From Candidatus Binatia bacterium (GTDB lineage: Bacteria > Desulfobacterota > Binatia > UBA12015), in contig JAQWRY010000010.1 in NCBI GenBank assembly GCA_029243485.1, forward strand, positions 1-64,000: a DNA stretch of 64,000 bases. The letters run 5' to 3'. Numbering within the stretch: the stretch's first letter is position 1; each line of letters begins with the position of its first letter. This document shows, in pieces, positions 44,845 to 53,241 of this stretch. The notes beneath the pieces are model-generated. The model saw only the letters and a list, made by a program, of their open reading frames with translations, was not told the origin of the DNA and made no database searches. Position numbers and translations under genes: made by a program.

Positions 44845-45525
44845 ATGGGGCTGCGGTCTCGTTGCATGAACGATCGAATGGCGTATTTTGCGCCTGTGAC
44901 AGAAAACCAGAACGGACCTTCGCCAGCAGCAGTTGAAGCCGGAGTCGACCTCTTCCGCGTCGGTCTCGCCAACCTCAAGAAGAACTGGGGGTGGTACCTC
45001 GCGCTCGGGATCGTCCTGATCGTGCTCGGTACGATCGCGATCAGTTCCTCGCTGCTCATGACGATCGCGTCGATCGTTTTGCTCGGTTGGCTCATGGTCT
45101 TCGGCGGCCTGGCCGAGGCGATCCATGCGTTCTGGCGGAAGGACTGGGGTGGCTTCTTTCTCGATCTCCTCGGAGGCGTTCTCTACTTCGTCGTCGGCGG
45201 GATGCTCCTCGCGAATCCGGCGGCGAGTGCGGTGGCTCTGACGCTGATCATCGCGATGTTCCTGATCATCGGCGGCATCTTCCGCATCGTGGCAGCGCTC
45301 GCCGGCAAACCCCCGCACTGGGGTTGGGTCCTGCTGAGCGGCGGGATGAGCCTCGCCCTCGGGCTCATGATTTGGGCAGAGTGGCCCGTGTCGGGCCTCT
45401 GGGTCATCGGGCTCTTTGTCGGCATCGAGATGCTCTTCAACGGATGGTCCCTCGTGATGTTGTCCCTATCCGCGAAGAACCTCCCGGACGTCGACGATTC
45501 CGCGGCCGCACCGACCGCCGGCTGA
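44845..45525 (+). CDS. HdeD/DUF308 family membrane protein
   Basis: 226 aa with six membrane helices in pairs (WGWYLALGIVLIVLGTIAIS, LTLIIAMFLIIGGIFRIVAA, VSGLWVIGLFVGIEMLFNGW). HdeD proteins are linked to acid resistance; the mechanism is unknown. ATG 44866 or GTG 44897 are alternative starts. A fragment of a close paralogue lies at 13319-13423. Confidence 0.85.
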   Translation: MGLRSRCMNDRMAYFAPVTENQNGPSPAAVEAGVDLFRVGLANLKKNWGWYLALGIVLIVLGTIAISSSLLMTIASIVLLGWLMVFGGLAEAIHAFWRKDWGGFFLDLLGGVLYFVVGGMLLANPAASAVALTLIIAMFLIIGGIFRIVAALAGKPPHWGWVLLSGGMSLALGLMIWAEWPVSGLWVIGLFVGIEMLFNGWSLVMLSLSAKNLPDVDDSAAAPTAG

Positions 45526-45542
45526 CGGAGGTCCGCAGTCGC

Positions 45543-45929
45543 TCATTCCACCTCCAACACCATCTCGATCTCTACACTGATGTCGAATGGCAACTCCGCC
45601 ATCCCCGCCGCCGACCGCGTATGCGGCCCGGCCTCGCCGAAGATCTTCACGAGCACGTCCGAAGCCCCTTCGATCACCGCAGGCGTTTGATTGAACCCGG
45701 GCGACGTGTTCACCATCCCGAACACTTTCACAACCCGCTTCACACGGTCGAGTGATGTTTCGCCGCCGACCTTTCCCGTGATGATCTCGCCTTTCGACGT
45801 CGGGCCGTGTCCGCCCACGTACAAGAGATTCCCCACCTGTTTGCAGCCGAGGTAGTTCCCGACGGGGAGGAAAACCTCCAGTAGCTCGATCCCGACCTCC
45901 GTCAATTGCGCTTCTGTTCCAGCGGGCAT
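45543..45929 (-). CDS. RidA-family protein with internal deletion
   Basis: 128 aa from ATG 45929, with AGGAGG 8 bases upstream. Relatives in this clade have about 154 aa. Matching segments: VGNLLYVGGHGPTSKGEIIT and GKVGGETSL, then DRVKRVVKVFGMVNTSPGFN and GMAELPFDISVEIEMVLEV. Between ETSL and DRVK relatives carry about 26 residues (EEGYEAAR...LGSL); here they are absent, with the frame kept (junction near 45750). That segment forms the helix packing on the trimer. Function as an imine deaminase is doubtful. Confidence 0.75.
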   Translation of the reverse strand: MPAGTEAQLTEVGIELLEVFLPVGNYLGCKQVGNLLYVGGHGPTSKGEIITGKVGGETSLDRVKRVVKVFGMVNTSPGFNQTPAVIEGASDVLVKIFGEAGPHTRSAAGMAELPFDISVEIEMVLEVE

Positions 45930-45957
45930 TCTGCGTCCTCCTGTCGATCCGGGAAGC

Positions 45958-46484
45958 GGGCGCGGCGAGCACGTCGTGATCGCCCGCGGTGGGATCGTCG
46001 GTCGCACGGCGGCCTACGAGCTGCTCTCGAAGAAGAGCGACCATCGCGTCACGATCCCCGAAGCCAATGATCGGCTCGGTGGTCGCAATCATACCGAACG
46101 GAACGGCGACACGGTCGTCGAAGAGACGAAGGAGCGCGGCACGATCGTGCAGACGTGCACCTTTCAGCCCGAGAAGAACGAGCCGTACCTGAATACCGGA
46201 CCGGGGCGAGTTCTTGCCGTAGGAGCGACTTGATTCGGCTCGGCAGGGAGCTCGGGAGATGGCCGGAGACGAGTTCGCCGACGGTCTCGGTCACGGCATC
46301 ACCATCGCATGGCAGAACGTGCCGCACATCGGCGGCGTCTGGGCGCAGTGGGGGAACGTCGCGGCGGACGTGACGACCGGCCAGTTCCTGGACGTCCACA
46401 ACACCCTTGCGGCCGGGAATCGCGCGTCGACCTCGCAGCTGCCCAGGCATCTGAGTGGTCTCGGCGAGGGTCAAAGATCGAAGT
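45958..46484 (+). pseudogene. FAD-dependent amine-oxidase-like gene with a very large internal deletion
   Basis: The N-terminus reads VVIARGGIVGRTAAYELLSK (FAD-binding GxGxxG region, the first Gly changed to Arg), EANDRLGGRNHT and FQPEKNEPYLNTGPGR. About 10 bases later homology resumes near the C-terminus in another frame: ITIAWQNVPHIGGVWAQWGN. Some 300 central residues are gone. The last residues again do not look native. Confidence 0.65.
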
Positions 46485-46527
46485 AGACACGCCCGACAGG
46501 CCACGTACTCTGTCGGGAGGTGTCTAG

Positions 46528-47412
46528 ATGAATCGTCAAAGCCAGTTCGCCCTCTCCCTTGTCGTCGTCGCCTCGCTGGCGGTCGGCGCGCTCACGTTTT
46601 TTTCCGAAGATCCGGCTGAGACCGGTGGGGTTGCCGAGCCGGGCACTCCCGCGGCCCGCGAGGCTTCCGCGAGGTCTCCGGCAGGCACGGTCGAAGACTA
46701 CGCAGCGCGAATCCGGGAACTCGCCGACGCTGTCGAGCGCGAGAAGGAAGAGCGCTTGAGCCTCGCGGCTGAAGTCGCGTCTCTCAAGAACGAGCTTGCT
46801 CGAGTTCAGGCGAGCGGCGGCACCCGGCAGGTCGCGCATGCCTCCGCGTCGCACGCCGCGGCCGCTCGGGATAAAGTCGACGGGGCCCGCGCGCGCCGGC
46901 GGGGCCTCGATGTCGACGCGCTCGTCGTCGCTGGCTTCGATGAAGCGACCGTTCGGGAGTTCAAGGAGGACGCCGATCAGCGCGAGCTCGACCGACTCTA
47001 CCTCCGCGACATCGCGTCGCGAGAAGGTTGGCTCAACTCGCAGCGATTTCGTGAGGAGACCGAAGCTCTCCGCGTCGACGGTCCGTCGACGCGCGACGAG
47101 TACGGCGACGAGTTCTACGACTGGATGCTCTATACGACCGGTCACCAGAATCGGGTCGAGGTCGCCGACGTGATGGGTGGCTCGGCGGCCGCGGACGTCG
47201 GTGTGCAGCCGGGCGATTACGTGATCAGCTATGACGGGCAGAGGATTTTCAGCCCGTCGGATCTGCGCGATGCGACGGTCGGCGGAGAGGTCGGTGAGCT
47301 GACGCCGGTCGAGATCATCCGGAACGGTCGGCGCACGCGGCTCATGATTCCGCGAGGACCGCTCGGAGTTCGCGTCGACCTGGCTGCTGCGGAGCCGCAG
47401 CGGCCCGGGTGA
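46528..47412 (+). CDS. Membrane-anchored coiled-coil PDZ-domain protein
   Basis: 294 aa. An N-terminal membrane helix (FALSLVVVASLAVGALTFF), a coiled coil (about 53-100: YAARIRELADAVEREKEERL) and a C-terminal PDZ domain (about 205-285: VADVMGGSAAADVGVQPGDY, VISYDGQRIFSPSDLR). No protease domain is present. It is probably a periplasmic scaffold or protease adaptor. Confidence 0.8.
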   Translation: MNRQSQFALSLVVVASLAVGALTFFSEDPAETGGVAEPGTPAAREASARSPAGTVEDYAARIRELADAVEREKEERLSLAAEVASLKNELARVQASGGTRQVAHASASHAAAARDKVDGARARRRGLDVDALVVAGFDEATVREFKEDADQRELDRLYLRDIASREGWLNSQRFREETEALRVDGPSTRDEYGDEFYDWMLYTTGHQNRVEVADVMGGSAAADVGVQPGDYVISYDGQRIFSPSDLRDATVGGEVGELTPVEIIRNGRRTRLMIPRGPLGVRVDLAAAEPQRPG

Positions 47413-47464
47413 CGGCTTCGGCTCGGGCATTGATGTTCGCCGTCCGATCCCTACAGTCCCATCC

Positions 47465-48223
47465 ATGACCACCCACGACTTCAGCGGCAAGGTAGCGATC
47501 GTAACGGGTTCCGGCGGCGGCATCGGCGAGGGCTACGCGCGTGCCTTGGCATCGGCAGGCGCGAGCGTCGTGATCGCCGAACTCGAGACGGAGAAGGGCG
47601 AGGCGGTGGCGGCCGCGATTCGCGCCTCGGGGGCGAAGGCGGTTTTCGTCCAGACGGACGTCGGCTCCGAGGAGTCCACGCTCGCGATGGCGAAGGCGGC
47701 GGAAGAGGCGTTCGGCGGGATTGATTATCTCGTCAACAATGCCGCGATCTTCGGCAACATGAAGCAGGGTTCACTGCTCGACGTCGAGTGGGGCTACTAC
47801 AAGACGTTCATGAACGTGAATCTCGACGGCGCTTTGTTGTGCATCCGTGCCTGCGCTCCGTCGATGGCGAGTCGGGGCGGCGGCGCGATCGTGAACCAGT
47901 CGTCGACCGCCGCGTGGATGGGCGTCAACCACTACGGCCTCGCGAAGATGGCTGTGAACGGCCTCACCCACTCGATGTCCCGGACCCTCGGCCCGCAGAA
48001 CATCCGGGTGAACGCGATTGCGCCTGGACCGACGGACACCGACGCGCTCGGCAAGCAGGTCCCCGCGGAGTATCGAGAAGGCCTCGTCGCGTCGATCCCG
48101 CTTTCCCGCCTCGGCACGCCGCAGGACATGGCCGAAGCGTGCCTGTTCCTGCTGTCGGACGCCGCGTCGTGGGTGACGGGCCAGATCCTCGCGGTCGACG
48201 GCGGGCAGATCATCCGGGCGTAA
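47465..48223 (+). CDS. SDR family oxidoreductase
   Basis: 252 aa classical SDR: TGSGGGIG (14-21), NNAAIF, catalytic Ser in NQSSTAAWMG and YGLAKMAVNG (YxxxK), and PGPTDTDAL. The C-terminus VTGQILAVDGGQIIRA is typical. It likely acts on a hydroxyacyl or sterol-type substrate of the nearby catabolic cluster. A strong hairpin follows the stop. Confidence 0.9.
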   Translation: MTTHDFSGKVAIVTGSGGGIGEGYARALASAGASVVIAELETEKGEAVAAAIRASGAKAVFVQTDVGSEESTLAMAKAAEEAFGGIDYLVNNAAIFGNMKQGSLLDVEWGYYKTFMNVNLDGALLCIRACAPSMASRGGGAIVNQSSTAAWMGVNHYGLAKMAVNGLTHSMSRTLGPQNIRVNAIAPGPTDTDALGKQVPAEYREGLVASIPLSRLGTPQDMAEACLFLLSDAASWVTGQILAVDGGQIIRA

Positions 48224-48230
48224 ACGCACT

Positions 48231-48259
48231 GCGGCTCCGGGGCGGGCCCCCGGAGCCGC
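48231..48259. terminator. Bidirectional terminator hairpin between convergent genes
   Basis: A perfect 12-bp GC-rich stem, GCGGCTCCGGGG (48231-48242) with CCCCGGAGCCGC (48248-48259), and a 5-base loop. It is followed by a weaker hairpin AGTCGAC/GTCGACT (48274-48292). It sits between the converging SDR and acyl-CoA dehydrogenase genes. No long U-tract. Confidence 0.6.
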
Positions 48260-48309
48260 GATGCTGCTCTTCTAGTCGACGAAGAGTCGACTGCATATGC
48301 CCGGCGGTC

Positions 48310-49650
48310 TCACGGACCGGTGAACGCCTTCCCCGCGGACCGGTTCTCGTACATCTCCTTCGGGTTGTACGCATCGATCTCCTCCTGAGACCAGCGCGAC
48401 AACTCGGAGCGCCCGACCACGAACCAATGGACCTCGTCCGGGCCGTCTGCGAGGCGCAGCGTGCGCTGGCCCGCGTACAGGGCGGCAAGCGGAGTCCACT
48501 GCGACACGCCGGTCGCGCCGTGGATCTGGATCGCCTCGTCGATGATCTTGCAGACGCGCTCGGGGACCATCGCCTTCACCGCGCTCACCCACACGCGGGC
48601 CTCGGAGTTGCCCAGAACGTCCATGGCCTTCGCGGCCTTAAGGACCATCATGCGCATCGCTTCGATCTCGATACGGGCCTTTGCGATGACTTCCACGTTC
48701 TTTCCGAGACGAGCGAGCTTCTTGCCGAAGGCGTCGCGGGACAGGCCGCGCTTTGCCATGAGCTCGATCGCGCGCTCGGCGGCACCGATCGACCGCATGC
48801 AATGGTGGATGCGGCCGGGCCCGAGGCGGACCTGCGAGATCTCGAAGCCGCGGCCCTCGCCGAGGAGGATATTTTCCTTCGGGACCCGGCAGTTGTTGAA
48901 GCGAAGGTGCATGTGGCCGTGGGGCGCGTCGTCCTGTCCGAACACCTGCATGCCGCCGAGGATCTCGACGCCGGGAGTGTCCTTGGGAACGAGGATCTGC
49001 GATTGGCGCAGATGCGGTGCGGCGTCCGGGTTGGTCTGGACCATCACGATCATGATCTTGCAGCGCGGGTCGCCGGCGCCGGAGATGTAGAACTTCTCGC
49101 CGTTGATCACCCAGTCGTCACCGACGAGTTCGGCGCGGCACGAGATGTTCTTTGCGTCTGACGACGCGAGATCGGGTTCGGTCATTGCGAAGGCGGAGCG
49201 GATCTCGCCGGCGAGCAGAGGCTTAAGCCACTTCTCTTTCTGCGCTTCCGTTCCGCAGCGCTCGAGTACTTCCATGTTGCCGGTGTCCGGCGCGGAGCAG
49301 TTGAGTGACTCGGACGCGAGAGGCGTGCGCCCGAGCTCGGCGGCGATGTACGCGTAGTCGAGATTTTTCAGACCCTCGCCGGTGTCGGCGTCGGGGAGGA
49401 AGAAGTTCCACAGGCCCTGCGCCTTGGCTTTGTCCTTGACGCTCTGGAGGAGCTCCAGCTGTCCGGGGGCCCAGGACCAGCGATCCGCGCGGCCTTCGCC
49501 GAGCTGAAAGAACTCCATCGCAACCGGCTCGACTTCCTCACGGATGAAGGTCTTCACCTTTTCGTAGAGCGGCTTGGCGGCTTCCGACATCCGCAGGTCG
49601 AACATTTCGTCGGTATTCTCGAGACCGGGCACGGTATTCTCCTCTTTCAA
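48310..49650 (-). CDS. Acyl-CoA dehydrogenase, ACAD11-like
   Basis: 446 aa. The N-terminus KTFIREEVEPVAMEFF, then FAMTEPDLASSDAKNISCRA (substrate/FAD loop), RLGPGRIHHCMRSIGAAERA, KKLARLGKNVEVIAKARI and QIHGATGVSQWTPLAALYAG are typical of the longer ACAD10/11-like group. It oxidises acyl-CoA to enoyl-CoA. It lies upstream of two acyl-CoA synthetases that are transcribed toward it, likely one catabolic operon read from 55989 leftward. Confidence 0.88.
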   Translation of the reverse strand: MKEENTVPGLENTDEMFDLRMSEAAKPLYEKVKTFIREEVEPVAMEFFQLGEGRADRWSWAPGQLELLQSVKDKAKAQGLWNFFLPDADTGEGLKNLDYAYIAAELGRTPLASESLNCSAPDTGNMEVLERCGTEAQKEKWLKPLLAGEIRSAFAMTEPDLASSDAKNISCRAELVGDDWVINGEKFYISGAGDPRCKIMIVMVQTNPDAAPHLRQSQILVPKDTPGVEILGGMQVFGQDDAPHGHMHLRFNNCRVPKENILLGEGRGFEISQVRLGPGRIHHCMRSIGAAERAIELMAKRGLSRDAFGKKLARLGKNVEVIAKARIEIEAMRMMVLKAAKAMDVLGNSEARVWVSAVKAMVPERVCKIIDEAIQIHGATGVSQWTPLAALYAGQRTLRLADGPDEVHWFVVGRSELSRWSQEEIDAYNPKEMYENRSAGKAFTGP

Positions 49651-49728
49651 TGGCGCGCCTGCCGGGCGGCGGGCGATGCTGGGTGGATTCCGTTGCTGCT
49701 TCTTCCTACCAAGCGCGGCGGAAACTGC

Positions 49729-51408
49729 TCACTTGTTAGAGAGGGCGGCCACGGCTTCGTCGCGGACTTGGCGCTTCAGGATCTTGCCGGACGCCGTCCG
49801 CGGGAGAGGGCTATCCGAAAACCGTAGATGGCGGGGAATCGCAAAACGGGCGAGGCGGGGCTGCAGGAATTCTGTCAGCGTTTCATTGCTGAGTGCGGCG
49901 AGCGCGTAGATGGTCGCGCCGACTTCTTCTCCGAGCCGCTCATCGGGCACGCCGTAGACGCTGACTTCCACGACGTCGGGATGCTCGAGCAGGGCTGCCT
50001 CGACGGCACCACAGCCGATGTTCTCGCCGCCTCGGATCACGAGATCCTTGATGCGGTCTACGATGTAGAGGAATCCGTCTTCATCCATGTAGGCGACGTC
50101 GCCGGTTCGCATCCAACCGTCGCCGATGAAGGTTTCGGCGTTGGCGTCGTCCCGATTCCAGTAGCCGCGGAAGACCGTCGTGCCGCGGATCTGAACCTCG
50201 CCGCGTTCTCCCGTCGGGAGCGCGTTGCCGGTGTCGTCGACGATCCGGATGTCGAGCACGGCAGAGCAGCGACCGGAGCTCTCGGGGTGCTCGAGGTAGT
50301 CGCGCCCAGCGATCCCGGTGCCGATCGCGTTCGTCTCGGTCATGCCCCAGCCGGTGTTCGGCTTCGCTTTCTTGAAGGCCTTGTCGATGTTGCGGACTTG
50401 GGCGGGCGCGCGCGGTGCTCCGCCGCCGCCGACGAAGTCGAGCGAGCTGAGATCGTGGTTCGTCCGCTCGGCCGCTGTGACGAGATCGCCGGTCATCGCG
50501 GCGGGCGCGACGACCGAAGCGATGCGCTCGCGCTCGATCAGGGCCGCGGCCGTGTCGACGTCCCACTTGTACATCGAGACGATTCGACGCTGTGCGCGGT
50601 AGCAGGACAGGTACACGGCGTGGGAACCGGTCACGTGGAAGAGCGGTACGGCGAGGAGCGTCGAGGGCTGTTCCTGTGGGACGGGCATCTCGCGCCCGAG
50701 CATCTTCGCCATGGCGTGCGCATCGAGTTCCCAGGACATCAGGGCGGTGATGATGTTGCGCTGGCACGACACGACGCCCTTGGGGTGCCCGGTCGAGCCC
50801 GAAGTGTAGAAGATCGTCGCGTCGTCGTTCGGGTGGATGTCCGCGACGGGCATCTCGGTCGCCGGGGTCTTTGCGAGGAGGTCCTCGAGGAGATCCGCCT
50901 TCACGCCGTGCGTGTCGTGCGTTCGAACGCCGACGACTTTCAAGTCCGGTGACGTCTCGTTCTGGCGGGAGAGGCGCTCGAGCCGCTCGGCATCGGCGAA
51001 GAGGACCTTCGCGCCGCAGTCGTTCAGCCCGTAGGCCATCTCGTCGGGCTGCCAGAGCGAGTTCATCGCCACGGCAATCGCGCCGATCGACGTCGCGGCT
51101 GTGAAGGCGGTGATCCACTCCGGATAGTTTCGCATCGAGATCGCGACCCGGTCGCCCTTGTCGACGCCGTACTCATCCTTGAGGAGACGCGCGATGCGCG
51201 CCGCGTGCCCCCACGTATCCTCGAAGGTGAGGCGTTCGGCCTCGTACACGATAAACGTGAGATCGCTCCGCCCCTTGTCGAACAAGTCGCGCAGCGTCGG
51301 TGGTGCATTCCGAAACGCCCGACAGGCCCGACCCAACACATCAACCTCTTCGAGTTCATAAACCTCGCCCGGCGCAGTAAGGGCAGCAAGAGCCTCTCGT
51401 CGATCCAT
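49729..51408 (-). CDS. Acyl-CoA synthetase (AMP-dependent)
   Basis: 559 aa ANL-family enzyme. The P-loop is ATIFYTSGSTGHPKGVVSCQ, adenine motif NTGWGMTETNAIGTG, hinge region WMRTGDVAYMDEDGFLYIVD and RIKDLVIRGGENIGC, and the C-terminal catalytic Lys in ASGKILKRQVR. It activates a carboxylic acid to its CoA thioester at the cost of ATP. It ends 79 bases before the acyl-CoA dehydrogenase start. A palindromic element separates it from the next synthetase. Confidence 0.9.
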   Translation of the reverse strand: MDRREALAALTAPGEVYELEEVDVLGRACRAFRNAPPTLRDLFDKGRSDLTFIVYEAERLTFEDTWGHAARIARLLKDEYGVDKGDRVAISMRNYPEWITAFTAATSIGAIAVAMNSLWQPDEMAYGLNDCGAKVLFADAERLERLSRQNETSPDLKVVGVRTHDTHGVKADLLEDLLAKTPATEMPVADIHPNDDATIFYTSGSTGHPKGVVSCQRNIITALMSWELDAHAMAKMLGREMPVPQEQPSTLLAVPLFHVTGSHAVYLSCYRAQRRIVSMYKWDVDTAAALIERERIASVVAPAAMTGDLVTAAERTNHDLSSLDFVGGGGAPRAPAQVRNIDKAFKKAKPNTGWGMTETNAIGTGIAGRDYLEHPESSGRCSAVLDIRIVDDTGNALPTGERGEVQIRGTTVFRGYWNRDDANAETFIGDGWMRTGDVAYMDEDGFLYIVDRIKDLVIRGGENIGCGAVEAALLEHPDVVEVSVYGVPDERLGEEVGATIYALAALSNETLTEFLQPRLARFAIPRHLRFSDSPLPRTASGKILKRQVRDEAVAALSNK

Positions 51409-51447
51409 GCCTGAAAACCTATCGCAGCGCCGCTGGGAACGCTCGTG

Positions 51448-51606
51448 GGAGGGGACGTTGGTTAGTCATGGCTAAAATGTTTAGTCGTCGAACGTCAGCG
51501 GTGGATCCCGATCTCCCGAAACTACGTGACGCTCCATGTTCAAAGGGAACGAGGTCACAATCTCGACGACTAAACATTTTAGCCATGACTAACCAACGTC
51601 CCCTCC
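51448..51606. repeat. Palindromic element with perfect 44-bp inverted repeats
   Basis: The left arm 51448-51491 (GGAGGGGACGTTGGTTAGTC...) and right arm 51563-51606 are perfect reverse complements over 44 bp, around a 71-bp unique core without a gene. Each arm contains TTAGTC twice, 19 bp apart. The arms match half copies at 43849, 56060, 56181, 56275 and 59552. The whole unit resembles a MITE or REP-doublet. I see no clear target-site duplication. The right arm supplies the stop codon of the acyl-CoA synthetase to its right. Confidence 0.9.
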
Positions 51607-53217
51607 AATCATCTCCCTCAGGCGGTACTTTTGGATCTTGGTGGCGGACATGGGCCATTCGGTGACGAAGCGGATGTGGCGGGGGATCTTGAAGGAGGCG
51701 ATCTTGCCTTTGCAGTAGGTCAGGATGTCGTCTTCGGTGCAGGCGGCGCCAGGGTGGAGTTGGAGGAAGGCGGCGACGACTTCGAGGAGTTTTGCGTCGG
51801 GGACGCCGACGACCTGGACGAGTTGGACGGCGGGGTGGCCGGTGAGGAAGGACTCGACTTCCAGGGCCGCGACGTTCTCGCCGCCGACCTTCAGCATGTC
51901 CTTGATGCGGCCGTGGTAGGAGACGAAGCCGTTCGCGTCGACGGAGCACAAGTCGCCCGTGTGGAACCAGCCGCCGTCGTCGAATACCTCCGCCGTCTTC
52001 TCCGGTGACTTGTAGTAGCCCTCGAACAGCGAGAAGCCCTTGAGCGTCATCTCGCCGGTGGTGCCCGTGGCCGCTTCCGCGCTCGTTTCAGGATCCACGA
52101 TGCGAACGGAGACACCGTCGAACGGTCGGCCCGAGGTCGTTGCGCGGGTCTCGTCGTCTTCGTGACGGCTGCCGAAGCAGCAGATGCCCGAAGCTTCCGT
52201 CAGGCCGTAGGCGCTGATGTGTGTGGCCTGCGGGATCAGCTGCATGTTCTCTCTTAGCTGCGCGGGCGGCGCGACGTTGTTGATGAGTCGGACCTGGGGC
52301 AGCGCATCGGCGCGGAAGCGCGGGTGACTCGTGAGCGCACCCATGATCGTCGGGAACGCGGTGAAGAGGATCGTCGGCTTCTCGGCTTCGATGGCATCGA
52401 ACGCGGCGTCGGGCTCGAAGTGCGTGTCCGTCACGAACGAACCGCCCGTCCGCATCTGTGCGAGCAGCGGCATGTACGCGCTCATGTGGAACATCGGGAG
52501 CGGGTTCCATTGTCGATCGACTTCGGTCATCTCGAACCGGTCGGCGACGGCACCGGCGTTTCGCGTGATCGCGTCGTGGCTGAGACGACACCCCTTGGGG
52601 TTCGCCGTCGTGCCCGAAGTGTACATCATCACGCACGGGTCTTCGGGAGAGACGTCGGCTGCTCGTCGCCGGACGGCCTCGTCCGTGGCGCTGTCGGCGA
52701 GGGTATCGAACTGGCCGAGGCCGATCAGGCCGGAGCGATCGAGGTCTTCGAGCAACACGATCGTGCGGAGCAGCGGCGCGTCGGAGAGGGTGAGTGTGAG
52801 AGGATCGGTGGCGTCGAGCAGCTCGGGTAGTGCTCCCTGCAGCAACTCCACGAAGTCGACGTAGTCGGCGATGCGCGTCGTGGTGAACAGCACTTTCAGG
52901 TCGGCGTTTTCGATGACGTACGCGAGCTCGCGCGTCTTGTACCGTGCATTGATGGGGACGGCGACGGCGCCGCAGAGTGCGATCCCGAACAGCAGCTCCA
53001 CGACCTCCACGAGATTCGGCGCCAGAATCCCGACGTGATCCCCGGGGCCGATGCCGAGTGAGGCTAGGGATCGAGCGCGGGTATTCGAACGGCGCAGGAG
53101 TTCTGCGTAGGTCACGCGCTGGTCGGGGAAGACCAGAACTTCTCGGTCGCCCCAGCGGTCGGCTGCGCGGAGAATCAGATCTCCGAGCGTTCGCGCCTCG
53201 ATGCCTCGTTCCGTCAC
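51589..53217 (-). CDS. Acyl-CoA synthetase (AMP-dependent), 3' end formed by a repeat
   Basis: 542 aa ANL enzyme: P-loop CVMMYTSGTTANPKGCRLSH, adenine motif SAYGLTEASGICCFG, WFHTGDLCSVDANGFVSYHG and RIKDMLKVGGENVAALEVE, and C-terminal Lys in MSATKIQKYRLREM. The last residues GGDVG and the TAG stop are encoded by the right arm of the palindromic element, so the original tail was replaced, but no catalytic residue is lost. Its upstream neighbour is an acyl-CoA dehydrogenase, 24 bases away. Substrate unknown. Confidence 0.9.
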   Translation of the reverse strand: MTERGIEARTLGDLILRAADRWGDREVLVFPDQRVTYAELLRRSNTRARSLASLGIGPGDHVGILAPNLVEVVELLFGIALCGAVAVPINARYKTRELAYVIENADLKVLFTTTRIADYVDFVELLQGALPELLDATDPLTLTLSDAPLLRTIVLLEDLDRSGLIGLGQFDTLADSATDEAVRRRAADVSPEDPCVMMYTSGTTANPKGCRLSHDAITRNAGAVADRFEMTEVDRQWNPLPMFHMSAYMPLLAQMRTGGSFVTDTHFEPDAAFDAIEAEKPTILFTAFPTIMGALTSHPRFRADALPQVRLINNVAPPAQLRENMQLIPQATHISAYGLTEASGICCFGSRHEDDETRATTSGRPFDGVSVRIVDPETSAEAATGTTGEMTLKGFSLFEGYYKSPEKTAEVFDDGGWFHTGDLCSVDANGFVSYHGRIKDMLKVGGENVAALEVESFLTGHPAVQLVQVVGVPDAKLLEVVAAFLQLHPGAACTEDDILTYCKGKIASFKIPRHIRFVTEWPMSATKIQKYRLREMIGGDVG

Positions 53218-53241
53218 GCTCGTACCGTCCGTCCTGATTCC

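Noticed and set aside
46471-47523. 350-aa frame antisense to the PDZ protein
   Set aside because: The PDZ frame has a membrane helix, coiled coil and domain motifs; the antisense has none.
47788-49161. 457-aa plus-strand frame
   Set aside because: Mirror image of the SDR tail and the acyl-CoA dehydrogenase on the other strand; charged shadow sequence.
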